A stretch of 33,864 bases of DNA from Alphaproteobacteria bacterium (GTDB lineage Bacteria; Pseudomonadota; Alphaproteobacteria; UBA828): contig JAJEEP010000131.1 in NCBI GenBank assembly GCA_022820945.1, positions 1 to 33,864 on the forward strand, in the 5' to 3' direction. The notes under the pieces were generated by a model. The model searched no databases. It was not told the DNA's origin and worked only from the letters and a program-made list of their open reading frames with translations. Made by a program: the position numbers and the translations under genes. Shown here piece by piece: positions 16,497 to 24,408 of this stretch (position 1 is the stretch's first letter; the number at the start of each line of letters is the position of its first letter).

Positions 16497-17747
16497 TCAA
16501 CGCAAGCGTGAAAATCCCGGAAGAAGCAGAGTGTCCGGAAAGCCGATCCTGTCAGTCGCTCTAAGGCGCTTGAGTGCACGCGAACGACGTGTGCCATCTG
16601 CACTCAAAATCTCGATTTCTCTTTCACGTGCGAGCGTAAGCAGAGTTTCGTCCAGATCAGAAAATCGCGCCGCAGTCTCATTGGCCAGTGCATATCGTAG
16701 AGCCTCCACCGCTATTGGCTCTTCCGCCGCCAGCCCGAACAGCCTTCTTGGCATCGATTCTAGTAGTTGGCGTTGCAACTGTAGAGCCTCTAATTCCTCA
16801 AAGTTGAACAGAGGTATATAATTAGGTTGCAATGCGTCCCATCCAAGCATTCCGAAGTCGCCTGGACCATAATGCTCGAAAGTATTGTGGTTTTCCCAAT
16901 GAAGTTGGACCATCACATCTCTCGCTGTCGGGTGTCTCGACAAATGCAAAAACCATAGAGCTCGGCGCGATTGCCGTGGGCGAATAAAAAACGGCGTATC
17001 GAAGGTAGCACCAGTCATAAGACGCACATGGTCTCGAAGAGTTCGTTGAATCAGTGCTCGACCGCCGTGACCGTCTCGTTGTTCAATCAATTCCCGTATC
17101 TTTGCTTCCGTCATTTGGAGCGGCGCGACTGATTTGATTATCTGTGGTGTTTCGGCAAGATGATTAGTAAGCACATCTGCAGCGAACGTCAATATTACTT
17201 CTGCCGCAGGAAGTTCAAACAGAATTCGGCCAACGAGCGCGAGCTCCACTCGCGAGAAACCGGTTTGATCGAGAAGGAATATTGCACGACCCGCACGCGG
17301 TTGCCGCTGACGAATGCTAGTGCAAATATCATCGATAATATTCTCGAATGCGTCGTTGAGAACGACAATTTTCTCGTTATCGATAACATGGTCTCGTTCA
17401 ATCAATGTCCGTCGTAGATGATCTGTATGAGCCTGTTCGACATCTACAAAGTAACACTTGCAGTCGACTCGTAACGGTCTGTTGCGCCTCCGATTGAGAC
17501 GCTCTCTAGCCGCTTCGACCTCTTCCAGCATGACTAACGGTGAGCCAGACACGACATCATCACCGTCGCGAAATGTGCCACCACCAGCAAATCCGTCAAC
17601 TAAGTCGAGTTTGAACTCCTCTCGATTCGGATTGACATTTAGTCTATCGAAATAGGCGCGAAGATATTTGCGCAATACGAGGAGTTTTGCCTTGCTATGT
17701 TCCTCGATTATGGGAGGAGGTTCTTCAGGATGCCACTTGAAGGGCAT
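16497..17747 (-). CDS. tcmP: Three-Cys-motif partner protein TcmP
   Basis: 416 residues. I chose the ATG at 17745-17747 because AAGGA lies 8 nt upstream; a GTG two codons earlier is possible. The N-terminus shows a K-K-YL-YF pattern (KAKLLVLRKYLRAYF) and the landmark LDLVDGFAGGGTF near residue 50, followed by GSPLVMLE. That combination defines the three-Cys-motif partner family. The later half is Arg-rich and ends with an HTH-like or all-helical segment of unclear role. DGFAGGG resembles a methyltransferase motif I, but I do not assign a reaction. The gene overlaps its three-Cys partner by 23 nt, so they form one transcript. The stretch is clearly AT-richer than its neighbours, which suggests acquisition by transfer. 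The molecular function is unknown. Confidence 0.8.
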   Translation of the reverse strand: MPFKWHPEEPPPIIEEHSKAKLLVLRKYLRAYFDRLNVNPNREEFKLDLVDGFAGGGTFRDGDDVVSGSPLVMLEEVEAARERLNRRRNRPLRVDCKCYFVDVEQAHTDHLRRTLIERDHVIDNEKIVVLNDAFENIIDDICTSIRQRQPRAGRAIFLLDQTGFSRVELALVGRILFELPAAEVILTFAADVLTNHLAETPQIIKSVAPLQMTEAKIRELIEQRDGHGGRALIQRTLRDHVRLMTGATFDTPFFIRPRQSRRALWFLHLSRHPTARDVMVQLHWENHNTFEHYGPGDFGMLGWDALQPNYIPLFNFEELEALQLQRQLLESMPRRLFGLAAEEPIAVEALRYALANETAARFSDLDETLLTLAREREIEILSADGTRRSRALKRLRATDRIGFPDTLLLPGFSRLR

Positions 17748-18486
17748 GAACACGGTCCTTTTTCAAGAGAGTTGGCATTGCATTGTGCTCAACTCCCTCA
17801 AGTCTCCGTCCACCGGATTTGGGCCTCAAACCACCCCACTGCTTGAAGAAAAAATGAACACCTTGCTCTTTGCACATGTCTCGGATATCGAGAACCCACT
17901 CTTCTTTCATCGGTCGAGCTTTGGGGCCACTCTCACCTCCGACTATGACCCAAGAAATACCCTCCAAATCAATTTCACCTACAGAGCCCAAGAGTGGTTC
18001 TATGGACAGAAAGCGGACTGATGCTGGCGCACTTTTTAGATGCCGGATTCTCGCAGTTGCCAGATGGTCTTCGACCGATACACCACACCAAACGTGCACG
18101 GGCGCAACGCCGCCTCCGTATCGATAACGCAAGTAGTTTCTCATCAAGGAACTTCGTTTCGTGAGCACCTGGAACACATGCCTGTCCGCTGCCTCCATAG
18201 TGTCGAATACCTTGTCAATGAAAGTCCGCGGTATTTTCTTATGAAATAGGTCGCTCATGGAATTGACGAAGATTCTGCGAGGGCGCTTCCATGAAAATGG
18301 TTGGGAAAGCCGATCCGGGCGAAGTGTAAGGTCGAACCCGTTCTCGAACGGATGACCGGGCGTTCCGCGGAAACGCTCAGAGAACCGTTCGGCGTAGCAG
18401 TGGTCGCAGCCGCGAGTGATTTTGGTGCAACCCGTCACCGGGTTCCAAGTCGCGTCCGTCCACTCAATCGAGGAGCTATCGCCCAT
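17725..18486 (-). CDS. Three-Cys-motif protein, phage Gp37/Gp68 (DUF5131) family
   Basis: 253 residues from the ATG at 18484-18486; an in-frame GTG at 18499-18501 would add five residues. Neither start has a clear Shine-Dalgarno. The N-terminus reads IEWTDATWNPVTGC, followed by cysteines C20-x6-C27-x2-C30 and then YAE. This is the three-Cys signature of the family and resembles, without matching, a radical-SAM cluster motif. Other family landmarks are RIFVNSMSDLFH, VFQVLTKR, WCGVSVED, IEPLLG, VIVGGESGP and the C-terminal FFFKQWGG. The family was first described in actinophage and is common on mobile elements next to TcmP. Its chemistry is not established. It is the first gene of a two-gene AT-richer operon wedged between unrelated high-GC genes. 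Confidence 0.85.
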   Translation of the reverse strand: MGDSSSIEWTDATWNPVTGCTKITRGCDHCYAERFSERFRGTPGHPFENGFDLTLRPDRLSQPFSWKRPRRIFVNSMSDLFHKKIPRTFIDKVFDTMEAADRHVFQVLTKRSSLMRNYLRYRYGGGVAPVHVWCGVSVEDHLATARIRHLKSAPASVRFLSIEPLLGSVGEIDLEGISWVIVGGESGPKARPMKEEWVLDIRDMCKEQGVHFFFKQWGGLRPKSGGRRLEGVEHNAMPTLLKKDRVHALQVAS

Positions 18487-18590
18487 TTCGATAATCCGCA
18501 CAATATCAGTTGCCTATTACGTCGCATCGGCAACAACGGCAAAGAGAGTGTATCACTGTCACTGCCGCTCCTTCGATAGTTTCGCCGTTG

Positions 18591-18621
18591 AGTCACAGTC
18601 TGAATCCGACTCTGCGTGACT
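18591..18621. promoter_or_regulatory. Inverted repeat upstream of the three-Cys operon
   Basis: Within the 196-nt AT-rich spacer 18487-18682 the sequence AGTCAC (18591-18596) pairs with GTGACT (18616-18621). An inner pair, AGTC (18597-18600) with GACT, lies inside it. It lies downstream of the carotenoid oxygenase gene (transcribed leftward) 5' of the three-Cys gene. It could be an operator, a weak terminator or an element remnant. Confidence 0.3.
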
Positions 18622-18682
18622 GAATGTTCATTATTTGTTCTATCTATGCATTCGTCAAGGGGCAAAATGATGACCGCGGCCG

Positions 18683-20197
18683 CTACGACGCAACAAACGT
18701 GCCGTGCAGGCCGAGGGGGAGCGGATAGGGCAGGATGCCCTGCCAGAGCGGGCCGTCGGCGAGGCGTTGGGCCTCGAAGACGCTGAGCCCGGCGGCGCGG
18801 CGTTCCAGGTCGAGGAAGGGGCCTACCAGCCAGCCGTCGCCCTCTGCCTCCCCGCGCGGCACGAACACGTGCTCCTCCGGGATCAGGTGGCGCGGGTATG
18901 ACCAGCCGTCGACGGCGCCCCGGTCGGGGTCGATCCGGCCCACCCGTGAGAGCGGCCAGCCGCCGTCCCGTGCGCCGGTGAGCGCGAAGAGCGTGCGGTG
19001 CCGGAGCCCGGTGCGGCGCGGGTCGATGCGGGGGAAATCCGCGATGGCCGCGGCGGCCTGCTCCACCGTGCCGGCTCCGCCGGGCCGGAGCGCCATGCGG
19101 CTGTAGTGCGGCTGCGCGGAGGGGAAGTTCCAGTCGCCCTGCATCACCGCGCGCAGGTCGTGGATGGCGAACATCGGGTCCGCCGCCCGACAGAGGTCGA
19201 GGTGAATGGTGCCGTCCGCCTCTTCCCAGCCGTTGCCGTGGTGGAAGTGGAAGCCCGGCGGCAGCTCGTAGCGGCGGACCGGGGTGAGCGTCTCCTTCTC
19301 CACCACGATCACGCGGGTGCCGAGCTCCGGCCGCCAGGCGTGGGCGTCCAGAAAGCTGATCGGGCCTGCGACGAAGCGCTCCGGCTCGATCACGAAGGGC
19401 GGCACGACGAGCACCAGATGGCGCCGGGTCACGACGTAATCGTGCACCATGCCGAGCGGCTCTTTGGGTAGCGCGTTGAAGGCGGCGAGCCGGCCTTGCG
19501 GGTCGATGCGGTAGAAGAGCAGCATCGGCCGGGGAGACACGACGCAGCCGATATTCCAGCAGGTGCCGTCCGCCTCCACCTTGGGATGGGCCGAGAAGGG
19601 CGCACCGGCGAGGTCCGCCCGCCACGCGACGAAGTCGCCGGCCGCCATCGTCTCGGCATCGAATTCCAGCGCGGAGCCGCCCTCCCAGAGCGCCATGAGC
19701 CGTCCGCCGTGAGCGAGCACGGACGTGTTGGCGGCGTTCATGTCGTCGGGCGCCATGATTGGCGCGGGCTCCGGCGGGAGGGTGGCGAAGGCGGGCAGGA
19801 GGCGCTTGCCCGCCTCCGTCTCCCGGCGGCGCTTGGGCGTCTCCAGGATGCGGGCGCGGTGGCTCACGCCGGACCCCGTGAAGGTGAAGGCCTGCACCAT
19901 GCCGTCGCCGTCGAACCAATGGCCGTAGCGATGGCCGTAGCGCTCGTGCTCGGCCGGGCCGTTGCGCCAGAGCACGCCGGTGAGGTCGGACGGCAACCGG
20001 CCGGCAAGCGTGGTGAGTGGCGCGGCGAGGGTTTCGGCGGCCGCCGTGGCGAACGCGAGCCGGCGCTGCGCGGTTGTCAACGCCAGCGCGGTGTCGGCTG
20101 AATCGGCCGCCGCAGGCCCTGCCCCGCCGGCCGCCAACACGGCCGGCAGGGCGCCGAGCGCGCGCAGCACCGCGCGGCGGGAGACTTCGGCGGTCAT
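18683..20197 (-). CDS. Tat-exported carotenoid oxygenase (RPE65/CCD family)
   Basis: 504 residues from the ATG at 20195-20197, which overlaps the upstream stop by 4 nt. The N-terminus has a Tat signal (SRRAVLRALGALPAVLAAGG, ending AAA near residue 31), so the enzyme probably folds in the cytoplasm and acts in the periplasm. All four Fe(II)-binding His of the family can be placed: H204 in SAHPKV, H252 in MVHDYVVT, H319 in FHHGNGWEE and H498 in the C-terminal LHGTFV. WFDGDGMVQAFTF near residue 95 is the usual first-blade motif. It would cleave a conjugated double bond in a carotenoid, apocarotenoid or stilbene-like compound. Length is typical. It is co-transcribed with a DUF2141 gene. Periplasmic export is unusual and the substrate is unknown. 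Confidence 0.88.
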   Translation of the reverse strand: MTAEVSRRAVLRALGALPAVLAAGGAGPAAADSADTALALTTAQRRLAFATAAAETLAAPLTTLAGRLPSDLTGVLWRNGPAEHERYGHRYGHWFDGDGMVQAFTFTGSGVSHRARILETPKRRRETEAGKRLLPAFATLPPEPAPIMAPDDMNAANTSVLAHGGRLMALWEGGSALEFDAETMAAGDFVAWRADLAGAPFSAHPKVEADGTCWNIGCVVSPRPMLLFYRIDPQGRLAAFNALPKEPLGMVHDYVVTRRHLVLVVPPFVIEPERFVAGPISFLDAHAWRPELGTRVIVVEKETLTPVRRYELPPGFHFHHGNGWEEADGTIHLDLCRAADPMFAIHDLRAVMQGDWNFPSAQPHYSRMALRPGGAGTVEQAAAAIADFPRIDPRRTGLRHRTLFALTGARDGGWPLSRVGRIDPDRGAVDGWSYPRHLIPEEHVFVPRGEAEGDGWLVGPFLDLERRAAGLSVFEAQRLADGPLWQGILPYPLPLGLHGTFVAS

Positions 20198-20673
20198 TGC
20201 GCCGATCCCTGGGGATAGGCGATCGGCACCGAGACGGAGGGCGCGTCCTCGCCCTCGCCCACGGTCACCGCCGCGTCCTCGAAGCTGGGCGGGCCCATGA
20301 AGCCCACCGCGCCGTTGGAGAAGCCGTAGCCTTCCGTCGGCATGCCTACGAAGTTCTGGGCCAGCTCGCCGTCGCCGTCGGCATCGTGGAACGCCGCGAC
20401 GACATAGGCGCCCGGCGTCACGTCGGCGAAGATCACGCGCACGGTGCCGGAGGTGGCGGGGCGCATGATCGCGCCGACCACGACGGCCTCGTCGATCGCC
20501 TCCGAGCCCGATAGCTGCCGGTGCAACGCGACACGCACGTCGCCGTCGGCCGAGCGCAGTCCCTCGATACGGACCTCGAGATCCGCCGCAGCGGCCTCGA
20601 ACGCGAACGCTGCTGCACAGGCGACCGTGGCCGCCAGTGCGGCGCCCTTGATGGATGCGGTTCGAATGGTCAT
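20194..20673 (-). CDS. Exported DUF2141 family protein
   Basis: 159 residues. The ATG at 20671-20673 has an ideal Shine-Dalgarno (GGAGG, 7 nt spacing); the adjacent GTG is too close to it. A Sec signal peptide (residues about 1-30, ending AAA-ADLEV) precedes a single beta-rich domain. It has the DUF2141 pattern: VRIEGLRSADGDVRVALHR, then PGAYVVAAFHDADGDG, NFVGMPTEGYGFSN and GPPSFEDAAV. Its function is unknown; the domain is periplasmic and often lies beside carotenoid-related enzymes. Here the stop overlaps the start of the carotenoid oxygenase (ATGA), so both are made from one message. It may bind or present an apocarotenoid or interact with the oxygenase (inference). Confidence 0.85.
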   Translation of the reverse strand: MTIRTASIKGAALAATVACAAAFAFEAAAADLEVRIEGLRSADGDVRVALHRQLSGSEAIDEAVVVGAIMRPATSGTVRVIFADVTPGAYVVAAFHDADGDGELAQNFVGMPTEGYGFSNGAVGFMGPPSFEDAAVTVGEGEDAPSVSVPIAYPQGSAQ

Positions 20674-20768
20674 CACATATCCTCCAAAGCGTTGGGTTGG
20701 CTGACCGGGGCAGGGTGGGCAGGCCCGCGCCGCGCGTCACCGTCCAATACGCGAGAGCCACGGGATTA

Positions 20769-20806
20769 TTCGCGAATTGCAGGATTCGCCGTTCACGCTT
20801 CGCGAA
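20769..20806. promoter_or_regulatory. Paired TTCGCGAA palindromes at the LytTR gene start
   Basis: The perfect 8-bp palindrome TTCGCGAA occurs at 20769-20776 and 20799-20806, exactly 30 bp (about three helical turns) apart. The first abuts the TTG start at 20777 and the second abuts the ATG at 20807. This is the divergent control region of the LytTR and DUF2141-oxygenase operons, so an autoregulatory or shared operator is plausible. Confidence 0.35.
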
Positions 20807-21592
20807 ATGCGCCGCTCGCTGGCCGGTCAGGCGGTGGCGCTGGTCGCTTTGGTGGCGCTGTTCGCCTTCATCGGCCCGTTCGGCACTTACGACTCGCTGG
20901 GTGTGCCGGGCCGCATCGGCTACTGGGCGGTGGCGATGGGCGGCAATTGGCTGGTCTGCGGCAGCATCATGATGCTGATCCTGGTCATCGCCGGCGGCCA
21001 CTCGATACGGCGGCGCTTGCTGGTGACGGCGGCTGCGGCTCCGGTCGCCGCCGCGCCCGGCACCGGCGTGGTGTTGGCCGCCGAAGCGCTGTTCCGGCCC
21101 GGCTATGCCGAGCCAGTCGGCGTGCCGACGATCTATCTCTCGGTCGCCGTGCTGATGCTGGTGATCGGGCTCGCGGTGGTCGCCGTCATGGAAGTCCGCC
21201 GCGGACTGGCGGATCGGCGCGTCGCGAGACCCGGACCGGAAGAGGCGGACGAGGCGGGCCTCCGCCCCAGCCCCGCGCCCGGCGCGCGCTTCCTCGACCG
21301 CCTGCCAGAAAAGCTCGGCCGCGACCTCGTCTACCTCAAGACCGCCGATCACTACGTCGAGGCCGTCACCACGGCTGGCTCCACCCTGGTGCTGATGCGC
21401 TTCGTCGATGCCGTCGCCGAGCTCGACGGCGCGGGCGGGCTCAGGGTGCACCGTTCATACTGGGTCGCGCGCCGCCATGTGACGGGCACCGCGCGCCAGG
21501 AAGGCCGTACCACGCTGCGCCTCACCGGCGGCCACGAGGTGCCGGTGAGCCGCACCTACATGGCCGCCGCCCGCGCCGCCGGCCTGGTGTGA
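20777..21592 (+). CDS. Membrane LytTR-domain transcriptional regulator
   Basis: 271 residues if it starts at the TTG at 20777; an ATG at 20807 would remove ten residues. Neither start has a convincing Shine-Dalgarno. Four hydrophobic segments are visible (about residues 17-35, 47-70, 80-105, 115-138). A linker rich in Pro, Ala and Glu follows, then a C-terminal LytTR DNA-binding domain (about 175-268). Landmarks of that domain are RDLVYLKTADHYVEA, LRVHRSYWVAR and the C-terminal VPVSRTY. Membrane LytTR proteins regulate transcription directly and usually sense something in the membrane. It diverges from the DUF2141-carotenoid oxygenase operon, the most likely target (inference). A TPR-like gene follows 3 nt after its stop. 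Confidence 0.82.
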   Translation: MQDSPFTLREMRRSLAGQAVALVALVALFAFIGPFGTYDSLGVPGRIGYWAVAMGGNWLVCGSIMMLILVIAGGHSIRRRLLVTAAAAPVAAAPGTGVVLAAEALFRPGYAEPVGVPTIYLSVAVLMLVIGLAVVAVMEVRRGLADRRVARPGPEEADEAGLRPSPAPGARFLDRLPEKLGRDLVYLKTADHYVEAVTTAGSTLVLMRFVDAVAELDGAGGLRVHRSYWVARRHVTGTARQEGRTTLRLTGGHEVPVSRTYMAAARAAGLV

Positions 21593-21595
21593 GCG

Positions 21596-22339
21596 ATGGG
21601 GACCAGACGCAAGACGGGGGGCGAGAACGCGGTGGCCGGCGCCGAGCAGCGCTGGGAAGAGCGGGCGTTAGCGGGCCTCGATGCGTTTCATGCAGGACGC
21701 GCGGACGAGGCCTATGCCGCCTGGCGCTCCGCCGCCGCGATCGCCAGAGCCTTCGACGCGGACGACCCGCGCCGCGCCGCAAGCCGGACACATCTCGCCC
21801 TTTGCTATTCTGCTTCTGGCAATGCCGCGGCGGCGCGACGAGCCTTCCGCCGGGCGCTGCGGGCCTGGGAGGCGTCGGACGCCTGGATCGCGCGCATGGC
21901 ACTCCCGCAGCGCGCGCGCAGCTCGGGCTTCCACCTGCGCCTGCAGGCCAAACACCCCGGCGGGTACGACGCCGTCGCCCGCGTGGGCTTCGCCCGGCTG
22001 CTGGACGCTGGACGGGCGGCGGCACTCACCGGCGCCGCCCATCTCGCACGCAGCCCGGCGGCCGCGCTTGAAGCTGCGCAGGCGAAGCGGGCGGCGGGCC
22101 TCAGCTGGCGCGAAGCGGACCAGGTGACGATCTGGCGCGCGCTCGCGGCGCTCAGGGAGGAGGCGGGGGACGGTGCGGCGGCGCTGGACGCCCGGCAGCG
22201 GGCCGAGGCGGTCGAGCGCGATCCCGTGCGCTTCGGCCCAGAGCGTCTGGGCCCGCTCTCGGAGGGCGAGGCGCCCAGCGACCTCAGGCGTCTCGAGGCG
22301 GCGGTCTATCTGACTCCGGTGGATCTTCGTCGTCGATAA
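21596..22339 (+). CDS. Tetratricopeptide-like protein of unknown function
   Basis: 247 residues, Ala- and Arg-rich, starting 3 nt after the LytTR gene. The segment at about residues 20-95 has two helix-turn-helix repeats of TPR style, including DAFHAGRADEAYAAWRSAAAI and ALCYSASGNAAAARRAFRRAL. The rest is helical with no motif I recognise, and there is no signal peptide or membrane segment. It ends inside the 3' end of the convergent livM gene (56-nt overlap), so one of the two C-termini may be longer than the functional protein. It probably serves as a protein-interaction partner in the LytTR system, which is inference from position only. Confidence 0.6.
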   Translation: MGTRRKTGGENAVAGAEQRWEERALAGLDAFHAGRADEAYAAWRSAAAIARAFDADDPRRAASRTHLALCYSASGNAAAARRAFRRALRAWEASDAWIARMALPQRARSSGFHLRLQAKHPGGYDAVARVGFARLLDAGRAAALTGAAHLARSPAAALEAAQAKRAAGLSWREADQVTIWRALAALREEAGDGAAALDARQRAEAVERDPVRFGPERLGPLSEGEAPSDLRRLEAAVYLTPVDLRRR

Positions 22340-23327
22340 CCGCCGGCCGGCGTCTGTGCCGCGCCCATTCCCACCACTCCTTGGCGCGTCGCGGCAGGCT
22401 CTCCAGCCCATGGGGAAGGAACATCACGGTCAGAATCAGGATCGCGCCGTAGAACAGCGGCCGCCATTCGTCGAGGCTGCGCAGCCCCTGATCGACGACC
22501 GTCAGCACCACGACGCCGATGATGGGGCCGGCGATGGTCCGCGTGCCGCCGACGATCACCCACACCAGCACGAAGAGCATAATGTGCAGGTTGAACTGGG
22601 TCGGGTTGACTGTGCCGAGGTAGTGGCCGAGCAGCCCGCCGGCGAGCCCGGCGAAGGCCGACGCCAGCACCAGAGCGAAGGTCTTGTACCACCAGATGTG
22701 CACGCCGACCGATTCGGCCAGCACGTCCTGCCAGTGGATCGCATGCAGCGTGAGCCCGAAGCGAGAACGCTCCAGCCGGTAGAAGACGACGATGGTGATG
22801 ACGACGATCGCGAGCGTGAAGAAGTAATAGGCGATCGGGTCCGCCGCGATGTCGTATATACCCAGCACGGGGAGCGGAATCTCCGGCGAGGGAATGAACA
22901 CGATGCCACCCGGCCCACCGAAGGGGTCGCGGAAGCGGTTCCAGGAGAGGCGGATCGCCTCGCCCGCCGCAAACGAGCCGATCAGGAAGTAGAAGCCCTT
23001 CATACGGAACAGCGGGAATGCCAGCAGCAGCGCGAGGAGGCCCGTGAACGCCGCCGCCAGCGGCGCCGCGAGCCAGACCGAGAGCCCGGCCTCCTTGGTG
23101 GCGAGCGCGCTGCCGTAGGCGCCGACGCCCATCATCACCACATGGCCGAGCGAGAACTCGCCGGCCAGCGTGAGGAAGCGGTAGCTCACCGCCAGAATCA
23201 CGTTGATGAGCATGAAGATCAGGATGTCGAGGCGGTAGAGCGCGACCAGGAAGGGCAGCGCGCAAAAGATCGCCAGCAGCGCCGCCAGCCCGCCGCTCGT
23301 CGCCAGGAGCCGGCTAGACCTTCTCAC
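22284..23327 (-). CDS. livM: Branched-chain amino acid-type ABC transporter permease LivM
   Basis: 347 residues from a GTG that overlaps the end of livH by 14 nt. It is an inner-membrane permease with about nine to ten hydrophobic helices. The LivM hallmark SLGHVVMMGVGAYGSA lies near residue 60, and the EAA-like loop region reads FAGLAGGLLGHY near residue 225. The C-terminal ~35 residues are hydrophilic and Arg/Asp-rich (cytoplasmic tail), overlapping the convergent TPR gene. LivH and the binding protein are directly upstream. The ATPases LivG and LivF are missing from this window. The transported compound may be an amide, amino acid or amine rather than leucine. Confidence 0.9.
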   Translation of the reverse strand: MRRSSRLLATSGGLAALLAIFCALPFLVALYRLDILIFMLINVILAVSYRFLTLAGEFSLGHVVMMGVGAYGSALATKEAGLSVWLAAPLAAAFTGLLALLLAFPLFRMKGFYFLIGSFAAGEAIRLSWNRFRDPFGGPGGIVFIPSPEIPLPVLGIYDIAADPIAYYFFTLAIVVITIVVFYRLERSRFGLTLHAIHWQDVLAESVGVHIWWYKTFALVLASAFAGLAGGLLGHYLGTVNPTQFNLHIMLFVLVWVIVGGTRTIAGPIIGVVVLTVVDQGLRSLDEWRPLFYGAILILTVMFLPHGLESLPRRAKEWWEWARHRRRPAVIDDEDPPESDRPPPRDA

Positions 23328-24189
23328 CCTTACCCAGGAGGCCGGCGGGCCGCACGGTCAGGACGAGCAGCATCAGGAGGAGGCCGAGGATGCTCGCGAT
23401 GGTGCCATCGAGGTAGGTGGCCACGAATGTGTGGAAGAAGGTGTAGAGCACGGCGGCGAGCACCGCACCTTCGAGACTGCCGATGCCGCCCACGATGATG
23501 ACTATGAAGGCCGTCACGATCACCGGGCCGCCGATATAGGGGTAGACCCGGACCAGCGGCGCCATGATCGCGCCGGCGGCGCCCGCCATGCCGGCGCCGA
23601 GCCCCATCGCGAGCAGCGCCAGTTTGTTGATCGACATGCCCTGAAGTGCCGCCGCCTCGCGGTCCTGCGCACAGGCCCTGAGCGCCCAGCCCAGCCGTGT
23701 GCGCTTGAGAAAGAGCCAGAACCCGATCAGCAGCACGACCGCAATGCCGAAGGCAACGAGCCGCTGCCACGGCACCGAGACGCCGTCCATGCCGAAGAGC
23801 GGCGTTGCCCCGGGATAGAGCGGCGGGATGTGCTTCATCAGGCCGACGCCGAAAATGACCGCGGCGAGCACCTGGAGGATGAAGAGCACGCCGATGGACA
23901 TGATCAGCCCGCCGAGCGGATTGTCCCGCATCGGCTTGAACAGAAGCTGCTCGATGATCAGTCCGATGATGCCGACGATGATCATGGCCGCGACCACGGC
24001 AGCGAAGAAGGGCAGCTCGTGCTGGGCGTAGAGCCAGAACACGACGTAGGCGCCGGCCATGTAGAACTCGCCGTGGGCGAAGTTGATGACCCGCATGACG
24101 CCGAAGATGAGAACCAGACCCACCGCCATCAGCGCGACGAAGCTGCTCTGCATCAGAGCGTTCACCAGCGTCTGAACGACAGTATCCAC
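23314..24189 (-). CDS. livH: Branched-chain amino acid-type ABC transporter permease LivH
   Basis: 291 residues from a GTG at 24187-24189 with GAGG about 5 nt upstream. It has eight or so membrane helices. Family landmarks are VLIFGVMRVINFAHGEFYMAG (residues about 26-46), the loop QDREAAALQGMSINK near residue 178 and IGGPVIVTAFIVIIVGGIGS near 220. It forms the heteromeric channel with LivM. It lies 219 nt downstream of the binding-protein gene, separated by two strong hairpins, which suggests lower expression of the permeases than of the binding protein from the same message. Confidence 0.9.
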   Translation of the reverse strand: MDTVVQTLVNALMQSSFVALMAVGLVLIFGVMRVINFAHGEFYMAGAYVVFWLYAQHELPFFAAVVAAMIIVGIIGLIIEQLLFKPMRDNPLGGLIMSIGVLFILQVLAAVIFGVGLMKHIPPLYPGATPLFGMDGVSVPWQRLVAFGIAVVLLIGFWLFLKRTRLGWALRACAQDREAAALQGMSINKLALLAMGLGAGMAGAAGAIMAPLVRVYPYIGGPVIVTAFIVIIVGGIGSLEGAVLAAVLYTFFHTFVATYLDGTIASILGLLLMLLVLTVRPAGLLGKGEKV

Positions 24190-24312
24190 GGTCCCTCGTG
24201 CGGGTCAGGTGCGTCTCAGGCGCGGCGCATGCCCCACCATCCCGGCGGCGCGGCCGGTGCGCCGGGCCCGACGGGGCGTCCGCTTGTCCGGAGACGAATT
24301 CTACAACGGAAG

Positions 24313-24336
24313 AGCCGGGGCTGCACCGCCCCGGCT
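24313..24336 (-). terminator. Strong GC hairpin between binding-protein and permease genes
   Basis: A perfect 9-bp stem: AGCCGGGGC (24313-24321) with GCCCCGGCT (24328-24336), loop of 6 nt. In the leftward transcript no long U-run follows, so it is more likely a partial terminator or an mRNA-stabilising element protecting the upstream binding-protein message. Confidence 0.55.
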
Positions 24337-24343
24337 CGCCTGT

Positions 24344-24375
24344 GCGGCGGTCCGTGCTGACGACGGACCCGCCGC
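24344..24375 (-). terminator. Second hairpin downstream of the binding-protein gene
   Basis: GCGGCGGTCCGT (24344-24355) pairs with ACGGACCCGCCGC (24363-24375), a 12-bp stem with one bulged G and a 7-nt loop. It lies 34 nt after the binding-protein stop and 7 nt from the next hairpin. Together they form a tandem structure. Confidence 0.5.
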
Positions 24376-24408
24376 GTCATAACGTGGTGGTTACCGCAGG
24401 CTGCAGGG

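Noticed and set aside
16447-18682. Intact prophage or integrative element boundaries
   Set aside because: No integrase, attachment-site tRNA or flanking direct repeats were visible around the AT-richer stretch.
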